Part shown: positions 1 to 9,667 of the stretch, piece by piece
Numbering within the stretch: position 1 is the first letter of the stretch
Layout of the letters: each line of letters begins with the position of its first letter
Made by a program: the position numbers and the translations under genes
The notes under the pieces: model-generated
Told to the model about the DNA's origin: nothing
The model's database searches: none
What the model saw: the letters and a program-made list of their open reading frames with translations, nothing else
NCBI RefSeq assembly: GCF_029227915.1
Contig: NC_079875.1
Location: 19,027,001 to 19,091,000, forward strand
Direction: 5' to 3'
DNA: 64,000 bases
Origin: Hydractinia symbiolongicarpus
Taxonomy: Eukaryota > Cnidaria > Hydrozoa > Anthoathecata > Hydractiniidae

Positions 1-119
1 GCCGAATCAGAAAAAAATCCTAGCTCCGCCCCTGGCTACATATCATCAGCGCTTATGCTCCTACAATGAAAAAACTGAACAGAACCTACAAAAAACAACC
101 AAATTCTATAACATTCTTA

Positions 120-2246
120 GATGTGTATTAAAATTAATAAAAAACAAAGATATAGTGATAATTGGAGGTGACTTTAATGCCAAAACAAAACTGTCAGAAA
201 ACGTATACAACAAAACAGTTGGCAAATACTCAATCAGTCGATAAATGAAAATGGTCAATTACTCCTCGAATTCGCAAATATAAACCAGCTAAAACTATCC
301 AAATTTTTTTATAAACACAAACCATTCCACCTTACAACCTAGGAAAGTCCAGAAAGGAGAAAAGATCACATTGACGCGAAAACCAACACGATAAAGAGAA
401 ATTCATACAGAAATCAAATTGACTTTATACTAGTGAAAGAAAATCTAAGCATTACCACTTATAACTCCAGATCCCACAACGAAATGAAAAAGAAATCCGA
501 TTACAAAACTGTAATAGCCGACATAGAATAAACTTAAGGCATAACAAGAAATTTGTACCAAAAAGCAGAATCAACAAAAAAAGCATCAATAACTTCGAAC
601 TTAGAACACAATATGAAAACAAAATTAAACAACATATAAATGCCATACCTGAACAAAAAACAAATCGGGAAAGATGGAGTATTATTGTAGAAACGATCAA
701 AGAAACAGCAACAGAGGTCCTAGAAAAAGTAGAAAAACAAAAAGATAATACAATCCCGAAATGTAAAGATTATCAGATAGACAAAAGATATTGCACATAA
801 ATCGAAACCCTACAAATGATAACATCAAAAGAAAGAAATGGAATACTGACGAAAATGCATAACATCACAAAACATGTACAAAAGGAAAAGTTAGCCAACA
901 CACATGTTATGAAGCAGGTAAAAAACTAATACTAAAACAATCCTTACTCATACAGACGGAATCAGGGCTAACTGCCAATGAAACGCAACAAGCAGAAATT
1001 ATATCAAAGTACTTCAAATATCAGTTCTATAAAAGTACCCAACCGCTTCCAATTATTAGGCAGGCGAAAATGATAACAGAAAAAATAAGGAAAGCTACAA
1101 ATAAAATGAAAAATAATAAAAATCCAAGCTGTGATGAATAACAGTCGATCTACTAAAATACGCACCTGATGAAATACATAAGCGCATTGCTTTAATCTAT
1201 AATAAAATGGCTGAAACAGGTGATGAACCTAAAGAAATGGTGCAAGGTATATTATGTGCCTTTCAAAAATCTGGTAAACCGAAAGTCCACCTCGAAATTT
1301 GAGGCCTATTATCCTTCTTTCCGAAAATTGCTTGCCATATGTTTAATTGAAATAATTGGTATGAAACTAATTGATAACATCCCACCTAGCCAAAAAGCAT
1401 ACCGTAAAGGCAGAAAATACAACTGAACATGTCTTTGCAGCTAAACTAGTAGTAGATCGAACAATTACATCGAAATCCGAAAACGTGCACATAGTCATGC
1501 ATCATATGAGCAAAGCTTTCGCTTCATTCGACAGAAAATCCTTGATCACTGATTTGCAAATGATACTTCAACCAGACGAACTTCATCTTGTCTATAAACT
1601 TATCCAAGTAGAATTAAAAGTCCAGTACATTCCTTAAAACAGGAGCCCCTTAAGGTGATTGTATGTCAGCGAATGAGTTCACTTTCTACTTAGCTACAAC
1701 CTTGGAGAAAACACACGAAGATCATAGCTATTGCAAATCAAGTAATCCAGTACCATACTAACTTCAAGAACATAACTATACTACCGCAAGACCAGACAAA
1801 CGTCACATTAATATAAATCTTGAATACACTGACGACATAAAGTATGGTGATATCTAATCCACTCGAGATTGAGCTGAAACGAGAACTAACAGCTAAACTT
1901 AAAAGCAGAAATCTAATGATGTATGCCGAAAAAACAGAAGAATATTACGTTGGTAGATCGAACTATAACTGGAAAAAATGTAAATTATTAGGCAGTTTTT
2001 TAGGCAGAAATATGGACACTTAATAAGAAAAAAGAGCTTGAGATTGATGTATTTCAACGCAAGTTGGTTAAACACGTTATAAGGCTACCGGATAACACGC
2101 CTGTCCAAATAGCCCTTGCCTATGCTGGTAAACGTTATGAAAGACCACATGGAAGACCTATTTCGACATGGCTTTTCATGATGAAACAACTTAGGGAAGA
2201 GCATGGTCTCTCTTGGAAAGAAACGTACACATTGGCTATTAACTGA
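120..2246 (+). pseudogene. Degraded non-LTR retrotransposon (endonuclease plus reverse transcriptase)
   Basis: Reading the plus strand in shifting frames gives, in order, an endonuclease motif (IIGGDFNAK near 160-185), reverse transcriptase stretches around 1220-1640 (including SKAFASFDRK), a catalytic-box remnant YTDDIKYG near 1824, and a C-terminal segment at about 2040-2246 ending in GRPISTWLFMM and EHGLSWKE, typical of the tail of APE-type LINE proteins. Stops and frameshifts break the frame throughout, and the thumb region near 1990-2040 looks shortened. The order of parts fits one 5'-truncated element whose start lies left of the window. It cannot encode a working protein. I cannot assign a clade with confidence. 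Confidence 0.8.
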
Positions 2247-2339
2247 GGCGTATGGCAGAAATATATATAACAAAATATTACATTGATTTTATGCACGCAT
2301 TATATTTATTTTACGGAACAATGCTTTATGGTGATGATG

Positions 2340-2440
2340 ATTATCTAACGGTGAACACACAGTGGAACACGGAACGACCTGGAACACCGGAACCCCGGAA
2401 CAAGAATCCGGAGCAACCCGGAGCAACAGAAAATATTGGT
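2340..2440. repeat. Imperfect GGAACACC/CCGGAAC short-period repeat
   Basis: A short GC-rich stretch repeats variants of CGGAACACC, CCCGGAACA and CCCGGAGCAAC. It stands out from the AT-rich surroundings. It lies just after the dead LINE and just before the 940-bp MITE. Whether it is the LINE tail or an independent microsatellite is not clear. Confidence 0.5.
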
Positions 2441-2479
2441 CAGCGCTCAAAAAGAGCCTGACCTTTGGTTTTCCCCTAG

Positions 2480-3419
2480 TATGGTGGCCGAGGAGTGTCA
2501 ACGCATAAAATGAATTAGAGAAGGAAAAATGTAGAGTGAAATATATTCTATAACGCAACTGATGACATTTGTCGGCCAACATCGTGGCCGATTAGTGTCA
2601 CAATTTTTGTCGGTACCGTCAAATTTGATTTCAAAGTCAAAACAAAATTTGAAATGATTTTAATTTCAAAACTTGAAACGCAACCGATGACACTTCTCGG
2701 CCAACATCGTGGCCGATGAGTGTCACAATTTTTTTCGGTACGGTTAAATTTTTCACAATAACAATTTTTTTTTCATGTTACCATTTCCAGCTGTCCTCTT
2801 TCACACCAGCTGACCTCGTGGTATAAATAAGAATAAATAAACACTGGGTAGGGGGGAGTAGTAATTTTTTATTGTGTTGTTTTTACTGAAAATAGTAAGC
2901 ATGTTCTATATATTGCCCCCCTTTTTTCTTCCTTCATGATAAAATAACGTCAAGTTAGCTAGCTAACTGTACACTCTGCCTCTACTATTGATATTTTTAT
3001 ATGCGAGTATAATAATAAACGATAAGAAGTGACGATGTCCTGGAAAAACGATATATGCTTGAAGGATTGTCTGGAAAAATATGTGAGACAAAACTATATA
3101 AGAGCTGAAATACTAGACTTTGACGCGGGACGAGGTTGGAATTTAAAAGTCGTGACGTTACGGCAATAAGCTAAAAAACCGGTCGAAGAAGAAGAAGGAA
3201 AAGAAAAAGACCGCTTGTTTTAATAAGATCTCGGATGTAATCAAAAATTTTAATAATTTAAACTCATAATTTAGACTCAGACCAGAATGACTTTTACTTT
3301 GAACTTAAGTTTGAATTTTGTTTTCATTTTTAACTTAACTTTGACTTTGACATTTATTTTAGATTTTAATTCGTCTTTGCAAAATTCATTTTACGCGTTG
3401 ACACTCCTCGGCCACCATA
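2480..3419. mobile_element. 940-bp non-autonomous DNA transposon (MITE) with 6-bp target duplication
   Basis: The ends are inverted copies of about 37 bp differing at one position, beginning TATGGTGGCCGAGGAGTG. The 6-mer CCCTAG flanks both sides (2474-2479 and 3420-3425), so this is a clean insertion with a 6-bp target-site duplication. Inside, a roughly 130-bp block containing GTGGCCGATNAGTGTCACAATTT is present twice (about 2550-2640 and 2680-2760), and it echoes the terminal motif GTGGCCGAGGAGTGTCA. No coding region is visible. A 6-bp duplication is uncommon among animal cut-and-paste families, so I leave the superfamily open. Confidence 0.85.
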
Positions 3420-3425
3420 CCCTAG

Positions 3426-4091
3426 CCTAGTTAACTAAGCTTTCTTCTTCGAGTTGATAAAATGAGTTTCTCTCAAACTAAAACTTAGAAGCAAACGAAT
3501 GACTCAGCGGAAACCCCGAGTTTAAATTGGACAATGTGACTAATTGCTTCGGAGGCCATTTTAATTTATCTGTGAGTTGTTTACCACAAGCTTGGCCACA
3601 TCTTACTCTGGTAAAAACTTTATCTATATTATATTATATATTTTATTCTATATTATAATGCCGTATACGTCTGTCCGTCCGTCCGTCTGTCACGCAAAAT
3701 GGTAGCTTAGCTGCGACGGGCGAACCCGTGGATTTTTCCACGGGCTAACGACTAGTAGTTTACAAATGTTTGTTTGTTAATCGGATGAAAAGGGCTATCC
3801 CCGACATGGACCACGTGAGCAAAGAACAATAGAATTAGCCAATCAAAAGGCCCAGCGTAATTTTTCCCACCTTAACTACTCCGATTTCCTGATAACTCAA
3901 TCCTGATTATTTCTAGAACTGTGGTGTCAACCTTTAAATGTTTAGTGTTATCTTTCCACGCTGAATGTCTCCCGTTTCTATATGTGGTTTTTTCATTGTA
4001 ATGATATGATTCTTTTTGAAATATATTTTATTAGACTGAAAAAAAAAAAAAAATTCCTGGTGGTATGAAAAATTACGCTGGGTCTCCTGGC
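3426..4091. repeat. Dispersed repeat, copy 1, with GGAGACCCAGCG terminus
   Basis: This stretch aligns with 54165-54600 over most of its length, sharing for example GATAAAATGAGTTTCTCTCA and GACTCAGCGGAAACCCCGAG. Its right end (about 4066-4091) is the terminal motif AATTACGCTGGGTCTCCTGGC, also seen at the right end of the second copy. The left terminus is missing because the 940-bp MITE abuts it. A small Helitron (3623-3755) and an unrelated stretch at about 3885-4055 interrupt this copy relative to the other. Confidence 0.75.
3623..3755 (+). mobile_element. Short non-autonomous Helitron (133 bp)
   Basis: It starts with TC and ends with CTAG directly before a T. Eleven to twelve bases before the end lies a strong hairpin, CCCGTGGA-TTTT-TCCACGGG. 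A short-period GTCCGTCC/GTCTGTC stretch lies between. These are the standard Helitron hallmarks: 5' TC, 3' CTRR with a subterminal hairpin, insertion between A and T, no duplication. The related repeat copy at 54360-54400 lacks this block and serves as an empty site. Confidence 0.8.
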
Positions 4092-4321
4092 TAGTTTCCC
4101 CCTTGGGTTGGTCTTTTTATATATATATATGTTCTTGATTTCTGGGGTTTTTAATGATACGTTTACACTTCTTTTCTCTCTTTTGATCAAGAGAAATGTC
4201 TATTTTGTCATCCAAGCCGCGTGTCTACCATTCGCCTAGCGCAAGCTTACATGTAAATAGCTAGCTAGCTAGAAAGCACGATTTCAAACTTTTATATGAT
4301 TGTATTAACTATATATAGCTA

Positions 4322-4556
4322 CAATCGTTGCCAAAAGTGTTGAGACACTTTTTGAAATTCGAATTATTTTCACACTTTCACCCCCACACCCCTCAGACAA
4401 TGTTGCACTAATGTTTTTTAAAGTCAGAAGTGTGCTGCTGTGACTCTCCTACATTGTGTAAAGGGGGGATAAGGGGATAATAATTCTGTATTTATTGCCT
4501 TTTCTGCCACTAATGTCAGTTTTTGCATTTGTCTCAACTGCTTTTGGCAATGATTG
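4322..4556. mobile_element. Tc1/mariner-type MITE (235 bp)
   Basis: Inverted ends of about 27 bp, beginning CAATCGTTGCCAAAAG on the left and CAATCATTGCCAAAAG on the right, are each flanked by TA (4320-4321 and 4557-4558). Size, TA duplication and absence of an ORF fit a non-autonomous Tc1/mariner element. Confidence 0.75.
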
Positions 4557-4885
4557 TAGCTATAAGCTAAAACGCTGATTTACTTCTTCAGTAAAACCGT
4601 AACCAGTGCTGGACATCTTCGCTCTGGTCTGTCTACTCCCATAGCTAGCTATACATCTTTTTACAGTAAGTGTTGCTATATCTTTTTTCTTAACATTGCA
4701 TATAGCTGGTGCTGGTTCTTTAGCTAGCTAGCTGGTATTTTGTTCAGACAGTCAGGGAAAACTTCAAATAAGACTAGCTATTTTGTTTGCTAGTAGTTCA
4801 ATTAGGACATTTTTCATAGACCTTTTTGAATATATTTACATTTTCTGTGTTAAGCCCTTTTGGCTTTAACAACTGCGTGGCAGGC

Positions 4886-4933
4886 AGAAAGTTACAGAAG
4901 CTTGCTGTCTTCAGCAAGCTTCTGTAACTTTCT
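4886..4933. repeat. Perfect 22-bp inverted repeat with 4-nt loop
   Basis: The arm AGAAAGTTACAGAAGCTTGCTG is followed by TCTT and then by its exact reverse complement, and a T-rich run comes next. Either strand of the transcript would fold into a 48-nt hairpin. No ORF covers it. Confidence 0.8.
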
Positions 4934-5287
4934 TTTTTAGCCCATTTTTAGCCCATTCCTTTTCACAGAAACATTTTTAAGGCTTTAAACTGTTATCGAG
5001 TATAGATGGATAACTTCTGATTGACCTATATTCTTATGAAGTCATAATGATACGCATCGTTTTTGCTGGCCATAGTTTAAGGGTAGTGTCAAATATAGGT
5101 TTTTAAAAAAAACAACCTAATTTTCTATTTTCCCTGACTGTCAGTATCCATGTATATACATGCATAATGACCCCAAGCTGTTTTCTTTTCAAAATCTTTT
5201 GGACAATATTTATGTGACTGTCAAGGGGATTTTGATAACAAACACTTAGCGTTAATTAGCGTTTAAAGCGCTAATATTGTTGCTTTA

Positions 5288-5940
5288 GTGCTAACATTTA
5301 AAGCTATAACGTTAATAAACTATAAGGGTGGATACACATTTAACAAAAATCTAATGGGAATTGAGATGGGTAAAACAGAGATCAAAATGACTAATCCACT
5401 GTATCTTGGGCAAGCAGTTTTAGATCTCTCAAAACTTCTCATGTATGAGTTTCATTATCAATACATGAAACCAAAATACGGGAGTAAACTACAACTCTGC
5501 TATATGGATACCGATAGTTTTGTGTACCACATAAAAACCAAAGATTTTATAAGAAAACGTTTCAATACAAGCGGTTACAGTGAGGAAGATGGTAGACCGC
5601 TTCAATTGGAATGAACAAAAAGGTTGTGAGTTTGATGAAGGACAAACTAGGTGGAAAAATCATAACAGAAATTATTGCCCAAAATTGTATGCTTACAAAA
5701 CGTTAGAAAAAGAGGATAAAAGATGTATAAGGGTGTTGAAAAATGCGTCGTGAAAATATCAATCACATTTGATGAATATAAACAATAGAAGATGGTATAA
5801 ACCTTTACAAAAGTCAGGTCCTTATCCAGAATAAAGATCATCAGGTTTACACTGTAAAAAGCAATAAAATTGCTCTTAATCGCGATGATAAAAGACTTCT
5901 TCAAAAAGATTTGATCTCAGCACTAGCCAGATCAAACCTC
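5288..5940 (+). pseudogene. Polinton/Maverick-type DNA polymerase B, C-terminal fragment
   Basis: An open stretch of about 108 codons contains the family-B polymerase palm motif YMDTDSF and the segments LGQAVLDLSKLLMYEFHY and KPKYGSKLQLC, characteristic of the protein-primed polymerase of Polinton/Maverick (adintovirus-related) elements. The first ATG shown is internal: the conserved match begins only a few residues in and the N-terminal exonuclease part is absent. Downstream, to about 5940, the C-terminal part continues only as frameshifted pieces with several stops. No capsid, integrase, protease or ATPase gene is visible nearby, so this is an isolated dead fragment. Confidence 0.75.
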
Positions 5941-6389
5941 ATTTGCCTCATCTAATCAAAAATCTTTTCACGCAGACTGCGCTAGCAACATTTCCGAATA
6001 ATCAAGGGTTTTCTGCATGATGCGCAAATGAGATGCCCAGTGACGCGTGATTTGCCACACGTGTAATACTCAAGGCGATACTGAATAGCTATATACAAAC
6101 TTCGAATTATAGTAGAATTGTGGTACCAGGCTTAGTCTTGGTGGAAAGGTGAGGATGTTCGGGTGAAAGCATGCCTTACCTGGAAGCGACCGTCTTGCCT
6201 CGGTTTGTACCACACTGTGCCAAAGTGTCGGTAAAAAGTTGTGTCATGACGGGAAAAATTGTGATTGCAGTCAGAAATTAACTCCAAATTTGTGACATTA
6301 TCAGTGTCATCCACATTTTGGTTGCATACATACAAGAACCATGATAGTCTTAGCACTTTTGATATTCCTCAAAAACAGCTCCATGGGAT

Positions 6390-7500
6390 CCAAGTGAAAG
6401 CTTGTATCCAAAAGTGACTTCCTCAATATTTCAACTTTATGCTTCCAAAAAACGAGAGGAAAGTATAGGGCAACAGCTACAAGGCTTATACAATGCTCAC
6501 CAGCCGAAAAATTGTGTTAGTAAAATCCCTCAAGCATTCAGAGGAAGGTATTTTTGTCAAGGCATTATTAAAAAAATCCTATGGCGAAGATGCTAGACCA
6601 GCATTTATTCTTTTTCATTGTGGTGTTTCCCTTAAAGCCCATTGTGAATGCCCAGTTGGAGTTTGCGGTTTATGTTGTCACGTACTAGCTTTGTTGAAAA
6701 GAAGTGACATCGAAGAACAAAGAAAGGATCAATTCCCATGATGCCTTTACGCGAGATTAAACTAAAATCAGCAAGAATATAGTCAGCAATGCTGAAATAA
6801 TTCCTGCTGACCCTGAAAATTCATCTTTTAAATGTGACGTAATTAAAATGAAAAACAAAATAAAGGAAATAATTAAAAAAATTGAGAAACCATTTGAACA
6901 ACATTGCTATGAAGTCTTACATCAATCTTCCATAAACTCATCTCTCAAAGAACACCTAGAATTTAAGTATAACACTTTCTGCAATAAGTTTAGCTGACCA
7001 TGATTACACTGTTAATAAGACTTATGATAGCAGTATCCAAATTCCCACTACAAAAACTGTAAGTATTCAAGAAAGTATTGACCGTGCAATTAATAATAAA
7101 AAAATACTTTAACAAAATGTGCACGTAAATCTCCTAACAATACTAATTATAAGAACATTTTACATAGTACTCAGCAACAGTTAAAACAAAATAAAAATAA
7201 CATTGAGATCCAACTCATAAGTACAAAGCCAATTCATCCAATTATAAATTCCAATTATGTTAATGTTAAACACAATACAGATGAATGCGTCACTTAAAAA
7301 AAATAAAATAACAGGTAGTCGCTTACCTGCATTACTTGGAATATATGGTAACAAAAAGTTTGACACATATTGGAAATTAGTAAGGGAAGGTTTACAAGAG
7401 AGTGATTTATTAAATACAAATAAGCTCTTTCGTATTAAGAAAATAAAACCTTGTAAAGAAACTTGTTGCTATTTTTTTAGTATAAACAAGACATCAAACT
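6390..7500 (+). pseudogene. Broken SWIM zinc-finger / YqaJ-nuclease-like gene
   Basis: The stretch 6493-6741 encodes a SWIM-type zinc-finger core, CECPVGVCGLCCHVLALL (spacing C-x-C-x(n)-C-x-H), preceded by KSLKHSEEGIFVKA. At about 7300-7420 a second piece reads ITGSRLPALLGIYGNKKFDTYW, split here by how I quote it only for position; it resembles the start of the YqaJ/lambda-exonuclease-like domain that follows SWIM domains in many cnidarian and other invertebrate repeat-borne proteins. Between them lie stops and frameshifts, and the nuclease catalytic part is missing. I infer a dead copy of a multi-copy, probably transposon-associated gene. The domain calls are from memory of motif style. Confidence 0.55.
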
Positions 7501-7819
7501 TTTGCTGGGTCAGCCTTTCTTATTCACGTTAGCATTTTTTTTGCCGATGTGAAGATAAAACTCTTACATTATTTAGATTACTTTATCATAGCCTTTAAAA
7601 AATTGTGTCAGGGTTTATATATATATTACATTTTTTCAGGGACAGTACCACTTACTTGGTGTCCCTATGAGCCCAGACAAGATGGTAGGTTCCTGTTAAG
7701 TAATCACATATCTTGGAATATATTGAAATATACACAGTGAACTTTATTGTTCCTCTTTTACAAGACATCTATATCTGTCTAGGATCTTGTTTTTTTTTTC
7801 TCAAAGAAAAAGTTAATCA

Positions 7820-7930
7820 ATTCACCTTTATAATAATCTATGCATTGATAAAGTTTAAATGCACATCCCTTAACAGGTCTAAAATTACTGATGACAAAAA
7901 ATGTCGAAAAATTTTATTCCTTAACATATG
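7820..7930. repeat. Dispersed repeat shared (inverted) with 51745-51850
   Basis: About 100 bp containing GGTCTAAAATTACTGATGAC and the motif CACCTTTATAATA recurs in reverse orientation near 51745-51850 with scattered mismatches. Neither copy has an ORF. It is an unclassified dispersed repeat. Confidence 0.65.
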
Positions 7931-8009
7931 AAATATTAAATCTGAAATTTTGTAAATGTGGATATCTTAAGAACGAAAAGAGCTTTTTAAAAAATTTAAA
8001 AAGACTTGG

Positions 8010-8085
8010 AAAAAAGTAGTGGTAGAGCATTTGCTTTCAGTGCGGGAGAACTTAGGTTCAAACCCAGGCAAGTCATGCCAGAGAC
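8010..8085 (+). repeat. tRNA-like sequence, probable tRNA-derived SINE head
   Basis: The segment has an A-box-like AGTGGTAGAGCA and a B-box-like GGTTCAAACCC at a spacing close to that of a tRNA gene (internal Pol III promoter boxes). A convincing acceptor stem and cloverleaf cannot be closed around it. I therefore read it as a tRNA-derived SINE or a decayed tRNA rather than a working tRNA. Confidence 0.5.
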
Positions 8086-8109
8086 TAAAAAATTGTAAAT
8101 CTATCCTTT

Positions 8110-9667
8110 TCTGTTTAGTGTTCAGCATGAGAATAGGTTTGATAGGTATTGATTAGGCATAGACTGTTAAAAAGTAATGAACAGTTTAATGAAATCTCGC
8201 ACATGCAGTTAAAAAAAATAGCTTTTCACCTAACCTTTTTGTGAATCCAGTGCAAATGTAATAACTCTTTAAACTTCTTCGTCAGTTCTCACTAATAAAA
8301 TATATTATTAGCAAATGAAATGAAAATCATGAAAGTTAGGCTCACAAGCCAGTAGCAATGAATAAAAGTAAATAATAAGTTCAAATTCTACTTTGCTTAT
8401 TTAATGTCATTACCTTGTTTTAATATCGATGGATTTGAAGTCGTATTGCCAAACAGACATCTTCATACACAGGAAAATCCTTGTGTGCTAAAAGAATTTT
8501 TTACTTTTAAAACATTTTTTTTAAAACTTTTAAAATTAATTGTACATAATTTTATAAACATGACAATAAAAAGCATGCCTGAAACTTACTAAAATCAAGA
8601 CCTCGACCTGACAGTCATTATAAACTAATAAGTTTAACTGCTTGTGTCACATTGTTAGATAACTAGATAGCAAAAATAATGTTTTAGCAAAATATAATTT
8701 GCAGAAAAAAAGTGTAATTTAACAATCCTTTAAACATAATATGCTAATTTTTGTTTTTGTTAGATTTTTGTTTTTACCTCTAAGGAAACCACAAGAAATA
8801 ACAAACTGACATGCTACTTCAAAACTTTGTTCTTCAGTATTAAGTTGTTCTAAAAACATTTAAAAAAATATTACATATTATTAGATGGAATTTTAAGGCA
8901 AATATAATCCTACAGTTTTTATCATTATCAATCTGATAGTTCAAACATTTGTTATTGTGTGATAATTTAACAATGTCACCAAGTTTAACAGATGAAGTTG
9001 TAACTCATTGATGGTGGGTAGATGTAACTTTTTCCTAGGGTAAATTTCTTTCTTGAACTAGAAATTCATGTATCTGACTGCCCTTTTAGGGTTGTCAAAG
9101 TATGATGCTCCATGATCTATCTGATCTCCCACGGCATACTGAACTTAAAATGAACTCCAACTTTTAGTTTCCATAATGAATTAATTCTAATAAACATATG
9201 TTACTGAAATAAGAAACTGCAAGAAATTTAATATATTAGAAAACAAAGCTATAAAGTTGACACTTGTTCAAGCAATGTGATTCATTAAGTCTTCATAATT
9301 TTGTAAAAGCAATAAAAGTAAACAAAGATTTTTCAGTTCATATTTTTTTTTCTCCTTTTTTGAAGATTCTTATATTAAGTGAAATAATCAATGCATAATT
9401 ACTTTGATTTAACGTTCACAGGATATATGTTTTGATTACAAAGGTTGTTGTTGTGTTGAAGATACTTTAGATATACAGAGTGTGCGTGATGAGTGGTTGC
9501 TGTATACTAAAAATAACTATATAAATTTGTGTGGCGATGATGTGTACTAGAAATCATTGGTTATCTGGTAAAATTTGAAAATTTGCTTCTTTTTTAAAAT
9601 AATTTTTCATTATGTTTTAGATAAGAACATTTTTCAAAGTTGGTGAACATGTTTCTTCTTTTCACAC
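8110..9667. other. AT-rich intergenic stretch upstream of the double-C2 gene
   Basis: I see no exon with conserved protein features here. It should contain the promoter and 5' UTR of the downstream plus-strand gene, but no specific element can be singled out. Confidence 0.5.
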
